Below the pieces are notes generated by a model that ran no database searches, was not told the DNA's origin, and worked only from the letters and a program-made list of their open reading frames with translations. From Nocardioides sp. (GTDB lineage: Bacteria > Actinomycetota > Actinomycetes > Propionibacteriales > Nocardioidaceae): a stretch of 64,000 nucleotides of DNA. The stretch is taken from assembly GCF_030655615.1 (NCBI RefSeq), contig NZ_JAURVJ010000173.1, forward strand, positions 1-64,000, written 5' to 3'. Every line of letters begins with the position of its first letter. Positions within the stretch are counted from its first letter, which is position 1. Made by a program: the position numbers and the translations under genes. This document shows, piece by piece, positions 39,725-52,380 of this stretch.

Positions 39725-40054
39725 TCAGGTCGCCAGCCGGAACCACCCGAGCGCCACGACGGCGGCCACGCACAGCACGACGGTCAGCACCGTCCCGACC
39801 GGCGACCGCCGCCACTGCTCGGAGAGCGACGTCGACCCCGGCTCCGGCAGACCCCGCTCCCGTCGCACCTCCTGCGCACGGCGCCGGGAGCGTCGGCGGA
39901 TCCAGCCCTGCCCGATCGACAGCAGCCCGGTCACCAGCCCGATGACGGGGACCAGCACGAGGTCGAGCTCGTCGGTGCCCCGGGCGATCGCGACGCCGCA
40001 GCCGACGAGCCCGGCGACCGCACCGACCAGGAAGTCACGGAGCGCTGGCGACAC
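39725..40054 (-). CDS. small membrane protein, 109 aa
   Basis: A protein with two hydrophobic segments at about 8-48 and one at about 87-105, separated by a highly basic loop ([16 protein letters not shown]). No recognised family. GTG 40054 follows TAGGAT by six bases, so the start is leaderless. It lies upstream of miaB on the same strand and is divergent from gluA. Confidence 0.6.
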   Translation of the reverse strand: MSPALRDFLVGAVAGLVGCGVAIARGTDELDLVLVPVIGLVTGLLSIGQGWIRRRSRRRAQEVRRERGLPEPGSTSLSEQWRRSPVGTVLTVVLCVAAVVALGWFRLAT

Positions 40055-40234
40055 CGGGCGATCCTAGGAAGGGGACGCGGAGAGCGGCCCCACCCGTCCG
40101 GTGGTAGCCGGCGGGACGCACGACCGCCTACCGCTGGCCGCAACACGACCGTCATCCAGTGTTGACCGAGTGGACTGGCCCTGCGGCGCGTACACGTAGC
40201 CCGAAAGGGTGGTGGGCCGCTAGGGTCCGGACGC

Positions 40235-41020
<786 letters not shown>

Positions 41021-41034
41021 GATCAAGGAGAACC

Positions 41035-41934
41035 ATGCGGATCAGCACCAGGTTCAAGGCGGCCACCGCGGCCGTGCTCCTCACCGGCGCGCTCGCGGCG
41101 TGCGGCGACGCCGGCAGTGACGGCGACGACGAGCCGAAGGTCGACGCCGAGACCGTCGACGAGGGCAAGTTCGAGGAGGGCACCTACATGGCCACCCTCG
41201 CCGAGCAGGGCACCGTCAACGTCGGCGTCAAGTACGACCAGCCCGGCCTGGGCTTCAAGGGCGCGGCCGACGACATCCCCAGCGGCTTCGACGTCGAGAT
41301 CGCCAAGCTGCTCGTCGCCGACCTCGGCATCGACCCCCAGGACACGGCCAAGGTCAACTACGAGGAGACCATCTCCGACAACCGCGAGCCCTACCTCAAG
41401 GAGGGCCGCGTCGACCTCGTGCTGGCGTCGTACTCGATCACCGACGACCGTCGCAAGGAGGTCGGCCAGACCGGCCCCTACTTCGTCACCGGCCAGCAGG
41501 TGCTGGTCAAGGCCGACAGCGACGTCGCGAGCATCGAGGACCTGGCCGGCAAGGACGTCTGCTCGGTCACGGGCTCCACCTCGATCGACCGGATCAACGA
41601 GTCCGGCGCCCGCGGCGTCGGGTTCGACAGCTATTCCGAGTGCGTCGCCAAGGTGCTCGACGGCACCGTCGAGGCGATGTCGACCGACGGCTCGATCCTG
41701 GCCGGCTTCGCGGCCGAGAACGAGGGCGAGCTCAAGGTCGTCGGCGACGAGTTCTCCGAGGAGAACATCGGCGTCGGCTACAGCCTCGAGCACCCCGAGA
41801 TGTGCGAGTGGATCAACGGCGTGCTGACCGAGGCCTTCGAGAACGGCGACTGGGCCGACGCGTTCGAGCGGACCCTCGGCCCCTCGGGCGTCGAGACCCC
41901 CGAGCCGCCGACGCTCGACGCCTGCCCCGCCTGA
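41035..41934 (+). CDS. gluB: glutamate-binding lipoprotein
   Basis: A 299-residue substrate-binding lipoprotein, tethered outside the membrane. The lipobox is LLTGALAACGD with the lipidated Cys near residue 23. The periplasmic-binding-protein fold includes DIPSGFDVEIAKLL and YEETISDNREPYL, typical of the glutamate/aspartate group. ATG 41035 has AAGGAG. A strong hairpin follows its stop, probably so that this gene is expressed above the permeases. Confidence 0.9.
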   Translation: MRISTRFKAATAAVLLTGALAACGDAGSDGDDEPKVDAETVDEGKFEEGTYMATLAEQGTVNVGVKYDQPGLGFKGAADDIPSGFDVEIAKLLVADLGIDPQDTAKVNYEETISDNREPYLKEGRVDLVLASYSITDDRRKEVGQTGPYFVTGQQVLVKADSDVASIEDLAGKDVCSVTGSTSIDRINESGARGVGFDSYSECVAKVLDGTVEAMSTDGSILAGFAAENEGELKVVGDEFSEENIGVGYSLEHPEMCEWINGVLTEAFENGDWADAFERTLGPSGVETPEPPTLDACPA

Positions 41935-41958
41935 CCCGTCCGGACAGCACGACCGACA

Positions 41959-41995
41959 GGTCCCGGGGTGACGCCTTGCGCGTCGCCCCGGGACC
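41959..41995 (+). terminator. intra-operon hairpin between gluB and gluC
   Basis: 41959-41974 pairs with 41980-41995 (16 pairs, one G-T) around CTTGC. It lies 25 bases after the gluB stop and 25 bases before gluC. Partial termination or RNA stabilisation would raise binding-protein over permease levels, as in other ABC importers. Confidence 0.7.
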
Positions 41996-42020
41996 CATCC
42001 ACCCCTGAGAGGAGCACCAG

Positions 42021-42707
42021 GTGGATCCCGTCCTCAACGACTTCCAGCCCTATCTGCTGGGCTTCGCCTACACGCTCCTGCTGTTCGTCTTCGCAGGCGT
42101 CCTCTCGACGCTGCTGGGCGTCGTGCTGGTCGCGATGCGGGTCGGACCGGTCGCCGTCCTGCGGGCGGCGGGAGCGACCTACGTCACCGTCGTGCGCAAC
42201 ACCCCGCTCGTCATCATCTTCGGCTTCTTCACGTTCGTGGCCCCGATCTTCGGCGTGAAGTTCGGCTGGCTCGACATCCGCATCGGCGACGTGGTCCTCG
42301 ACGACCTCTTCGGTGCGGCCGTGGTCGCCCTGAGCCTCTACACCTCCGCCTTCGTGTGCGAGGCGCTGCGCTCCGGCGTCAACGCCGTCCCCCTCGGCCA
42401 GGCCGAGGCCGCCCGTGCGATCGGGCTGCCGTTCGGCGGCGTCCTGCGTGAGGTCGTGCTCCCCCAGGCCATCCGCGCCTCGGTCCCGCCCCTGGCCAGC
42501 GTCCAGATCGCCCTCATCAAGAACACCTCCGTCGCCGCCGTGTTCGGCGTGGCCGAGGCCGTCGCCCAGATGCGGTCGTTCACCAACAACTTCTCCTCCG
42601 AGCGCACGGGCATCTTCATCATGTTCGCCATCGGCTACGTGGTGATCGTCGAGGTGTTCTCGTTCGGGGCCACCCGGCTCGAGCGCCGCTACCGGGTGGC
42701 GACATGA
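42021..42707 (+). CDS. gluC: glutamate ABC transporter permease
   Basis: A 228-residue inner-membrane permease with about five helices. The EAA-like loop contacting the ATPase is AEAARAIGLPFGGVLREVVLPQAIR near residue 130. GTG 42021 has GAGAGGAG upstream. Its stop overlaps the gluD ATG by four bases. Confidence 0.9.
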   Translation: MDPVLNDFQPYLLGFAYTLLLFVFAGVLSTLLGVVLVAMRVGPVAVLRAAGATYVTVVRNTPLVIIFGFFTFVAPIFGVKFGWLDIRIGDVVLDDLFGAAVVALSLYTSAFVCEALRSGVNAVPLGQAEAARAIGLPFGGVLREVVLPQAIRASVPPLASVQIALIKNTSVAAVFGVAEAVAQMRSFTNNFSSERTGIFIMFAIGYVVIVEVFSFGATRLERRYRVAT

Positions 42708-43552
42708 GCACCGCCGTCCTGTTCGACGCGCCCGGCCCGGCGACCAGGCTGCGCCACCTCGTCTACACGATCGTCACCGTCGTGGTCCTGGTCGCCCTCG
42801 TCGCCTTCGCCGTTGTCAAGCTCGCCGCCGACGACCAGTTCACCGGCGACAAGTGGGAGGTCTTCACAACTCCCGACTACGTCCGGATCCTCCTGGTCGA
42901 CGGCCTCCTGCAGACCCTCAAGATGGCCGGGGCCGCCGTGGTCGGCGCCGTCGTCCTGGGCTTCTTCCTCGGCGTCGGCAAGCTCTCCGACCACGCCGTC
43001 GTGCGGTGGCCGTGCTGGGCCTTCGTCGAGCTCTTCCGCGCCCTGCCGGTGCTGCTGCTCATGGTCTTCACGTGGTATCTGCTCGGCATCGCCAACGACG
43101 CCTCGTCGTTCCGCGCCGTCGTCATCGCCCTGATGCTCTACAACGGCTCGGTGCTCGCCGAGGTGCTGCGCGCCGGGGTGCTCGCGGTCCCGCGCGGCCA
43201 GGCCGAGGCGGCGTACGCGCTCGGCATGCGCAAGAGCCAGGTGATGACCATCGTGCTGATGCCGCAGGCGGTCAAGATCATGCTGCCGGCGCTGATCAGC
43301 CAGTGCGTCGTCGCCCTCAAGGACACGGCCCTCGGCCAGTACGTCGCGGCGCCCGGTCTGACGTTCGTGTCGCGCCAGATCTACACCGAGTTCAGCAACC
43401 GGGTGCCCTCGGTCTTCGTCGTCGCGGCCATCTACATCGTGATCAACCTGCTGCTGACGGCCCTGGCCACCTGGGTCCAGCGTCGCTACGTCGGGGAGCG
43501 CAAGCAGCTCGAGGTGCTGGCGACGGGGACGGCCGACCAGACGACGATCTGA
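42704..43552 (+). CDS. gluD: glutamate ABC transporter permease
   Basis: A 282-residue permease forming the heterodimeric channel with GluC. The EAA loop is QAEAAYALGMRKSQVMTIVLMPQAVK near residue 165. The N-terminal 90 residues have an extra helix and a soluble segment before the conserved core. It is coupled to gluC by an ATGA overlap and is the last core gene of the operon. Confidence 0.9.
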   Translation: MSTAVLFDAPGPATRLRHLVYTIVTVVVLVALVAFAVVKLAADDQFTGDKWEVFTTPDYVRILLVDGLLQTLKMAGAAVVGAVVLGFFLGVGKLSDHAVVRWPCWAFVELFRALPVLLLMVFTWYLLGIANDASSFRAVVIALMLYNGSVLAEVLRAGVLAVPRGQAEAAYALGMRKSQVMTIVLMPQAVKIMLPALISQCVVALKDTALGQYVAAPGLTFVSRQIYTEFSNRVPSVFVVAAIYIVINLLLTALATWVQRRYVGERKQLEVLATGTADQTTI

Positions 43553-43582
43553 CCCCGACCGCTGCGTCCTGGCGCGGTGTGA

Positions 43583-43612
43583 CCAGACGTGCCCAGACAT
43601 GCCCTGACGTGC
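43583..43612 (+). repeat. three 10-bp direct repeats upstream of a binding-protein gene
   Basis: CCAGACGTGC, CCAGACATGC and CCTGACGTGC follow one another without gaps, one helical turn apart. They begin 30 bases after the gluD stop and lie about 160 bases before the next start. They could be a regulator array; no protein is known. Confidence 0.6.
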
Positions 43613-43769
43613 CCCGGATCCCTTGCCGGGACGGGTGGACGAGCCGTTACCGCGGCGTGGACCGCGCGTGTTGGGACGGCTGCGACGATGGGCGGCGAAG
43701 GATACGTGGGGTGCCTTCGCTTCGTCTCGTCGCGCGCACTCTCCCGTCTCGAACCGTCCAGGGGAGCTC

Positions 43770-44582
43770 ATGTCCGTGCGCAGGACTGCCGTCGCGACCG
43801 GGGTCGCCGCCGTTCTGCTGCTCCTGACCGCCTGCACCGACGCAGACCCGGACGACCCGGCCGACGACCTGGTCATCGGCATCAGCGGCACCGACCCGGG
43901 GCTCGCCCTGGCCGACGGGGACGGCGGCTACAGCGGCCTCGAGGTCGACCTGGCGTCGTACCTCGCCCGGGGGCTGGGCTGGGACGACGACGACATCACC
44001 TTCGAGATGGTCGATCCCGCCGAGCGCGAGACCGCGCTGGCGAGCGGTGACGTCGACATGGTCGTCTCGGGCTACGCCATCACCGCGGAGCGCGACCTGG
44101 CCGTCGACTTCGCCGGCCCCTACTTCGTCGCCGGCCAGGACCTGCTCGTCGCCGAGGACGCGCGCACGACCGGACCGCGCGACCTCGACGGCTCGACCGT
44201 CTGCGGCGCCGACGGCTCGGCCGGCCTGGCGCAGATCGGCGAGGAGCTGTCCCCGGGCGCCGTCCTGCGCCCGGTGGCCGACACCGGCACGTGCGTCGAC
44301 CTGCTGCTCTCCGGACAGGTCGACGCGGTCACCGCCGACGACGTGGTGCTCGCCGGCTACGCCGAGGAGCACCCCGACGAGCTGCGGGTCGTCGGCTCGC
44401 CGTTCACGACCCACTACTACGGCGTCGGGCTGCCCGAGGACTCGCCGGACGTGGGCGCCGTCAACACGCTCATCGCGTCGGCCCTCGCCGACGGCACGTG
44501 GCAGGCCGAGGTCGACCGGCACCTCGGGCGGTCCGGCTACACCGCGCCGTTGCCGCCGGCGCCGGGCTCGCTCGCCTTCTGA
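43770..44582 (+). CDS. second amino-acid-binding lipoprotein
   Basis: A 270-residue substrate-binding lipoprotein similar in layout to GluB. The lipobox is LLLLTACTD near residue 20. The binding-domain motifs GYSGLEVDLASYLARGL and VVSGYAITAERDLAVDF are seen. ATG 43770 has GGGGAG upstream. It has no permease of its own, so it may feed the GluACD transporter with a different amino acid. Separated from gluD by about 217 bases containing a triple repeat. Confidence 0.8.
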   Translation: MSVRRTAVATGVAAVLLLLTACTDADPDDPADDLVIGISGTDPGLALADGDGGYSGLEVDLASYLARGLGWDDDDITFEMVDPAERETALASGDVDMVVSGYAITAERDLAVDFAGPYFVAGQDLLVAEDARTTGPRDLDGSTVCGADGSAGLAQIGEELSPGAVLRPVADTGTCVDLLLSGQVDAVTADDVVLAGYAEEHPDELRVVGSPFTTHYYGVGLPEDSPDVGAVNTLIASALADGTWQAEVDRHLGRSGYTAPLPPAPGSLAF

Positions 44583-44590
44583 GGCCCTGG

Positions 44591-45070
44591 CTAGGCCTTG
44601 CGGGGCGTCACCCAGAGCTTGATGACGCCTTCGATCACGACGGTGCCGTCGTCACGGACGCCCCGGACCCGCACCGGCACGTGGGGGTCGTCGCCCGTCC
44701 AGGCACCGGGGTCGGTCTCGGCGATGCAGGTGATGTCGCTGGTGGCCTTGGCGGTGTAGGAGACGTCCATGCCCTCGGGGATCCAGCGCTTGTCGGCGGG
44801 GATCGTCCCCTCGGCCAGCGCGCCCATCGCGGCCTCGAGCCCGTTGCAGAGCGCGATCGCGTGGACGGTGCCGAGGTGGTTGTGGACACCCCGGCGCTTG
44901 GGGATCACCAGCTCGGCGTAGTCGGGCCGGATCTCGACGAAGCGCGGTCGGATCGTGGCGAAGTAGGGCGCCTTCTGGCTGAACAGGATCGAGAAGACGC
45001 GCTTGCCGACGGTGCCGCCGACGACCGGGAGGCCGCTCGCGGAGCGCCACAGGGAGAGGACCTGGCTCAT
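44591..45070 (-). CDS. hotdog-fold thioesterase-like protein (DUF4442)
   Basis: A 159-residue cytosolic protein of the DUF4442/PaaI-like hotdog group. The hallmark HNHLGTVHAIALCNGLEAA is near residue 63, in the position of the hotdog helix. Expected to hydrolyse acyl-CoA esters, but the substrate is unknown. ATG 45070 lies six bases after TAGGCT, so it is leaderless. It converges on the second binding-protein gene with nine bases between the stops. Confidence 0.8.
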   Translation of the reverse strand: MSQVLSLWRSASGLPVVGGTVGKRVFSILFSQKAPYFATIRPRFVEIRPDYAELVIPKRRGVHNHLGTVHAIALCNGLEAAMGALAEGTIPADKRWIPEGMDVSYTAKATSDITCIAETDPGAWTGDDPHVPVRVRGVRDDGTVVIEGVIKLWVTPRKA

Positions 45071-45115
45071 GCCGCCAGCCTAGGGCAGACGATTACCGGT
45101 GGGTAACTTGGGTTC

Positions 45116-45385
45116 TCAACCCAGCGAGAGGACGAGCTTCTCGAGGTGCTCGAGCTGCTCGGGCGTGATCTCGCCGTCCTCGTCGACGCTGGTGCGCCAC
45201 TCGGCGGCGACCATCGCGAAGCCGGCGCGGTCGAGCGCGCTGGACACGGCCTTGATCTGGTTGAGCACGGCGGGCAGGTCACGCTCCTCCTCGATCATGC
45301 GGAGCACGCCGGCCAGCTGGCCCTGAGCGCGCTTGACCCGGTTGACGACCGCGGCGCGGTCCGTCTTAACAGCCATGGTTGTCAT
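45116..45385 (-). CDS. CsoR/DUF156-family repressor lacking metal-ligand cysteines
   Basis: An 89-residue four-helix repressor of the CsoR/RcnR/FrmR family. The conserved core VVNRVKRAQGQLAGVLRMIEE is at about 13-33. The Cu(I) ligands of CsoR (Cys-His-Cys) are absent: the protein has no cysteine, and the aligned second-helix positions read ERDLPAVLNQI and AGFAMVAAEW. It thus probably does not sense Cu(I) in the usual way. ATG 45385 has AAGGA immediately upstream. G/C-tract sequences typical of family operators lie about 75-100 bases upstream. Confidence 0.8.
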   Translation of the reverse strand: MTTMAVKTDRAAVVNRVKRAQGQLAGVLRMIEEERDLPAVLNQIKAVSSALDRAGFAMVAAEWRTSVDEDGEITPEQLEHLEKLVLSLG

Positions 45386-45458
45386 CGTCCTTCTCGCAGT
45401 CGGAGTCGTGTGCCAGAGCAGCCCGGGCCCCCCAGTGGACGTCGAGTCATGGGCCCAA

Positions 45459-45482
45459 CGGGGCAAGCCCCGGGGGGTTACG
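45459..45482. promoter_or_regulatory. G/C-tract palindrome upstream of the CsoR-like gene
   Basis: CGGGGC-AA-GCCCCG (45459-45472) runs into a GGGGGGTTACG tract (to 45482). CsoR-family operators are pseudo-palindromes with such G/C tracts. It lies between the VOC and CsoR-like genes. The assignment is inferred from type only. Confidence 0.3.
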
Positions 45483-45501
45483 CCACCCCTCCGGTGCACA
45501 T

Positions 45502-45888
45502 TCACCGCGGCGCGAGCAGCTCCACCCGATTTCCGTGCGGATCCCGCGTGTGCACGCGGAAGTAGCCGTCGAACGTCAGCCGCTCGGTGTGATCAACGTC
45601 GCACCCGAGGGCGGCGACGCGGTCGGCGGTCGCGTCGAGCTCGTCCTCGTCGGCCAGGACGAACGCCGGATGGGCCTTCCGCGCCGCCACGAACGGGTCC
45701 TCGACGCCGACGTGCAGCTCGGCCACGACGTCGCCGCGCGCGTCGTGGGCCCGGAACCAGGCGCCGCCGCGGGCCCGCAGCGCCTCGGGCTTGTCGACCT
45801 CGGTGAGGCCGAGGGCGCCGGCGTAGAACGCGCGGGCCGCGTCCTCACCGCCGGGCGGGCAGGCGACCTGGACGTGGTGGAGCCTCAT
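45502..45888 (-). CDS. VOC/glyoxalase-family protein
   Basis: A 128-residue protein of the vicinal oxygen chelate superfamily with two beta-alpha-beta modules. It has HHVQVACPPGGEDAARAFY at the start and the terminal DPHGNRVELLAPR, where metal-binding His and Glu of active members lie. The reaction is unknown: lyase, dioxygenase or binding protein. Its ATG overlaps the tam stop by four bases, so it is in the tam operon and may act on a related compound. Confidence 0.85.
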   Translation of the reverse strand: MRLHHVQVACPPGGEDAARAFYAGALGLTEVDKPEALRARGGAWFRAHDARGDVVAELHVGVEDPFVAARKAHPAFVLADEDELDATADRVAALGCDVDHTERLTFDGYFRVHTRDPHGNRVELLAPR

Positions 45889-46679
45889 CGCGCGGCCTGC
45901 GCCCGGGCGGGGACCTGGGCGACGACGAAGATTCGACGGAACGGCAGCACCACCGTGCCGTCGTCACGGACGGGGTAGGCCGCCGCGAGCCGGGCCCGGA
46001 ACTCCGCCTCGAAGGCCGGGCGGAGGTCGTCGGGCAACGCCTGGAGCGTCGGCCGGGCGCCGGTCCCGCTGACCCAGGTGAACACGGGGTCGTCGCCGGT
46101 GAGCAGGTGCAGGTAGGTCGTCTCCCACGCGTCGACGCGGCAGCCGAGCGCGGTGAGGGCGTCGAGGTAGACGACCGGGTCGTGGCTGCCGGGGACGGCG
46201 ACGCCGGCGGTGTGGGCGGCGTACGCCGGCTCGGCGGCCAGGTCGTGGCGGAGGGCGTGGCTCGGCTCGCCGAAGTTGCCCGGCACCTGGAAGGCCAGCC
46301 AGCCGCCGGGCGTGACGGCGCCGACGAGGGCGGGCAGGAGGTCGAGGTGGTCGGGCAGCCACTGGAGGGTGGCGTTGGAGACCAGGACGTCGGCGCTCCC
46401 CCGCCAGTCGCGCAGGTCGCCGACCTCGACGTCGATGCCGGGCACGGTCGCGCGGGCCCGGGCGACCATCTCCGGGCTGCTGTCGACTCCGGTGACGCGC
46501 GCGCCGGGCCAGCGCTCGGCGAGGAGGGCGGTCAGGTTGCCCGGACCGCAGCCGAGGTCGACGACGGTCGCGGGGGCCGTGCTCGGGATGCGGCCCACCA
46601 GGTCGACGAACGGGCGGCCGCGCTCGTCGGCGTAGGTGAGGTAGCGCTCGGGGTCCCAGGAATGCGGTGTCTTGGTCAT
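45885..46679 (-). CDS. tam: trans-aconitate 2-methyltransferase
   Basis: A 264-residue SAM-dependent methyltransferase that methylates trans-aconitate, relieving its inhibition of aconitase. Motif I VVDLGCGPGNLT is near residue 38, with NATLQWLPDH near 103, typical of Tam. The N-terminal SWDPERYLTYADERGRPF and the internal VPGNFGEPSH are family signatures. ATG 46679 lies five bases from the operator palindrome. Divergent from the MarR-type gene, whose S. coelicolor counterpart TamR controls tam. Confidence 0.92.
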   Translation of the reverse strand: MTKTPHSWDPERYLTYADERGRPFVDLVGRIPSTAPATVVDLGCGPGNLTALLAERWPGARVTGVDSSPEMVARARATVPGIDVEVGDLRDWRGSADVLVSNATLQWLPDHLDLLPALVGAVTPGGWLAFQVPGNFGEPSHALRHDLAAEPAYAAHTAGVAVPGSHDPVVYLDALTALGCRVDAWETTYLHLLTGDDPVFTWVSGTGARPTLQALPDDLRPAFEAEFRARLAAAYPVRDDGTVVLPFRRIFVVAQVPARAQAAR

Positions 46680-46683
46680 GAGT

Positions 46684-46699
46684 ATCTTGATATCAAGAT
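46684..46699. promoter_or_regulatory. perfect 16-bp TamR-type operator between tam and tamR
   Basis: ATCTTGATATCAAGAT is a perfect palindrome and stands out in a GC-rich context. It ends 26 bases before the marR-type ATG and covers the upstream edge of tam. Divergent tam/tamR operators of this kind are known in Streptomyces. Confidence 0.85.
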
Positions 46700-46725
46700 T
46701 CTCGATGCCTGGCTAGACTGCGGGC

Positions 46726-47238
46726 ATGACGGATCGGACGAGGGACGAGGTCGACGACCTCGTCGACGCCTGGGCCCGTGAGCGGACCGACCTCGACCTC
46801 GACCCCGTCGCCGTCTTCTCACGCATCTCCCGGCTCGCCCGCCACCTCGACCTCGCCCGGCGGCGGGCGTTCAGCGCCCACGGCATCGAGTCGTGGGAGT
46901 TCGACGTGCTCGCCGCCCTGCGCCGCGCCGGGGCGCCCTACGAGCTCTCGCCGGGGCGACTGTTGCGCGAGACCCTCGTGACCAGCGGCACCATGACCAA
47001 CCGCGTCGACCGGCTCGCCGCGCGCGGGCTCGTCGAGCGCTACCCCGACCCGGGCGACCGCCGTGGCGTCATCGTGCGGCTCACGCCCGAGGGCAAGGCG
47101 GCCGTCGACGGCGCCTTCGAGGCCCTGCTCGACGCCGAGCGCCTGCTCCTCGCCGGTCTGCCGCCCCGCGACGCCTCCCGCCTCGCCGCCCTCCTCCGCA
47201 CGCTCCTCGCGCCCTTCTCCGACGCCGACGCGGGATAG
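46726..47238 (+). CDS. tamR: MarR-family repressor, TamR-like
   Basis: A 170-residue winged-helix MarR regulator. The DNA-binding part is seen in ESWEFDVLAALRRAGAPYELSPG and LLRETLVTSGTMTNRVDRLAARG near residues 50-100. The beta-wing contains DPGDRRGVIVRLT. S. coelicolor TamR responds to citrate-type metabolites and represses tam; the same is inferred here from divergence with tam and the shared palindrome. ATG 46726 follows TAGACT by six bases, so it is leaderless. The stop codon lies inside the terminator stem. Confidence 0.85.
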   Translation: MTDRTRDEVDDLVDAWARERTDLDLDPVAVFSRISRLARHLDLARRRAFSAHGIESWEFDVLAALRRAGAPYELSPGRLLRETLVTSGTMTNRVDRLAARGLVERYPDPGDRRGVIVRLTPEGKAAVDGAFEALLDAERLLLAGLPPRDASRLAALLRTLLAPFSDADAG

Positions 47239-47291
47239 TCCCCCACCAACGGGATTCTGGAGTCGTTTGGGAATCCCGTTCGTGGGGGACT
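47237..47291. terminator. 21-bp hairpin between tamR and the ABC-F gene
   Basis: 47237-47257 pairs with 47271-47291 with one mismatch and a 13-base loop. It lies between two convergent genes and includes the end of the tamR stop codon. Confidence 0.85.
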
Positions 47292-47306
47292 GTCGCGGCG
47301 GCAGCG

Positions 47307-49092
<1,786 letters not shown>

Positions 49093-49100
<8 letters not shown>

Positions 49101-50013
49101 GGGCGGGCACCACGTGCGACCCGGCGACGGCACCGTTGGCGACCAGGACGACCGGGCTGCCGGTGCGCATCAGCGCCCCGGCGAGGTCGCGGGCGTGGTC
49201 GGCGGACTCGCAGAGGAAGACGACGGTCGGGCCCGACCCGGACACGATGCCGCGCAGCGCGCCCTCGCTCTCGCCGTGCTCGATGAGGCGTCCGAGCTCG
49301 GGACGAAGGTCGATGGCAGGCTCCTGGAGGTCGTTGCGGAGGGCACGCGCCAGGCTCACCGGCTGGCCGGTGCGCAGGGCGCCGAGCAGCGCCTCGGCGT
49401 CGGGCGGCGTGGGGCTGGCGTCGGGGAAGAGCTGGTCGAAGTGGCGGTAGACGGCGGGGGTCGACAGGCCCTCGAGGCTGGGCACCATCACCCACCACCA
49501 CGTGCCGACGTCGGCCACCGGTTCGACGACCTCGCCGCGACCCGTGCCCAGCGCCGTACCGCCGAGGAGCGCGAAGGGGACGTCGCTGCCCAGTCGGGCG
49601 GCGATCCGGAGCAGGTCGGTGTCGCTGGTGCCGAGGTCGTGGAGCCGGTCGAGCGCGACGAGGGCGGCCGCGGCGTCGGCCGAGCCGCCGGCGAGACCAC
49701 CGGCGACGGGGATCGACTTCTCGACCACGAGCCGGGCGCCGAGCTCGCGGCCGTGGTGGTCGCCCAGGAGCACGCCGGCCCGGTGGGCCAGGTTGCCGCT
49801 GTCGGTCGGGATGGCGTCGGCGTCGACCCAGTCTGCACCGGCGATGTCGACCGAGAGGTCGTCGGCCGGGTGGGCGGTGACGTCGTCGCACAGCCCGACG
49901 GCCTGGTAGACGGTCGTGAGCGGGTGGAAGCCGTCGTCGCGCGGAGCACCCACGCCGAGGTGCAGGTTGATCTTGGCGGCGGCACGCACGGTGACCGCTG
50001 TCGGTGTCGGCAT
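49093..50013 (-). CDS. ispE: 4-diphosphocytidyl-2-C-methyl-D-erythritol kinase
   Basis: A 306-residue GHMP kinase of the MEP isoprenoid pathway. The substrate motif AAAKINLHLGVG is near residue 10, the ATP-binding loop PVAGGLAGGSADAAAALVAL near 100, and GIVSGSGPTVVFL near 260. ATG 50013 is used; a GTG one codon upstream is possible. The rsmA stop overlaps it by one base, and it overlaps the ABC-F start by eight bases, so the chain is translationally coupled. Confidence 0.95.
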
Positions 50014-50876
50014 CACGCCGCGTTCTCCTTGAGGGACTGGGCGAGCGAGGCGAACTGCTCGACGCCCAGCACCTCGCCGCGGGCGAGCGGGTCGATCCCG
50101 GTCGCCTCGAGCGCGCGGTCGACGACCTCGGCCGGGGCGACCGAGCGGAGCACGCCGCGCAGCGCCTTGCGGCGGTGGGCGAACGCGGCGTCGACGACCG
50201 CGAAGACCTCCTCGCGGGAGGCGGTGGTCGGCGGTGGTGCGCGGTGGACCCAGGCCACGAGGCCGGAGTCGACGTTGGGGGCGGGCCAGAAGACGTTGCG
50301 GCCGATGGCACCGGCGCGGCGCACCTCGGCGTACCAGGCGGCCTTGACCGACGGCACGCCGTAGGTCTTGCTGCCGGGGCGCGCGGCCAGCCGGTCGGCG
50401 ACCTCGGCCTGCACCATGACGAGGCCGCGCTCGAGGCTGGGGAGCAGCGCGAGGAGGTGGAGGAGCACGGGCACCGAGACGTTGTAGGGGAGGTTGGCGA
50501 CCAGCGCCGTGGGCGGCGGGCCGTCGAGCGCCGTGACGCGCAGCGCGTCGGCGTGGACGAGCGCGAACGAGGCCACCTGGTCGGGCGCGTGCTCGGCGAT
50601 GGTCTCGGGCAGCAGGGCCGCCAGCTTGTCGTCGATCTCGATCGCCACGACGTGGCGTGCCACCTCGAGCAGGGCCAGGGTCAGCGACCCGAGCCCGGGG
50701 CCGACCTCGAGCACCACGTCGTCGGCGGTGACGCCGGACTCGCGCACGATGCGCCGCACGGTGTTGCCGTCGATGACGAAGTTCTGGCCCTTCTGCTTGG
50801 TCGGACGCAGGTCGAGAACAGCGGCCAGACGACGTACGTCGGCCGCCCCGAGGAGTCTCGGAGCGGCCGGCGTCAT
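50013..50876 (-). CDS. rsmA: 16S rRNA dimethyladenosine transferase
   Basis: A 287-residue SAM-dependent enzyme (KsgA) dimethylating A1518 and A1519 of 16S rRNA. The SAM motif [17 protein letters not shown] is near residue 50, and the adenine-binding [11 protein letters not shown] near 125. The C-terminal helical domain carries [26 protein letters not shown] 50876 follows TAGCCT by seven bases, suggesting its own leaderless promoter inside the rpfB-rsmA-ispE order. Confidence 0.95.
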   Translation of the reverse strand: MTPAAPRLLGAADVRRLAAVLDLRPTKQKGQNFVIDGNTVRRIVRESGVTADDVVLEVGPGLGSLTLALLEVARHVVAIEIDDKLAALLPETIAEHAPDQVASFALVHADALRVTALDGPPPTALVANLPYNVSVPVLLHLLALLPSLERGLVMVQAEVADRLAARPGSKTYGVPSVKAAWYAEVRRAGAIGRNVFWPAPNVDSGLVAWVHRAPPPTTASREEVFAVVDAAFAHRRKALRGVLRSVAPAEVVDRALEATGIDPLARGEVLGVEQFASLAQSLKENAA

Positions 50877-50906
50877 GGTCGTCAGGCTATCGACGGGTCC
50901 CCACCG

Positions 50907-52380
<1,474 letters not shown>

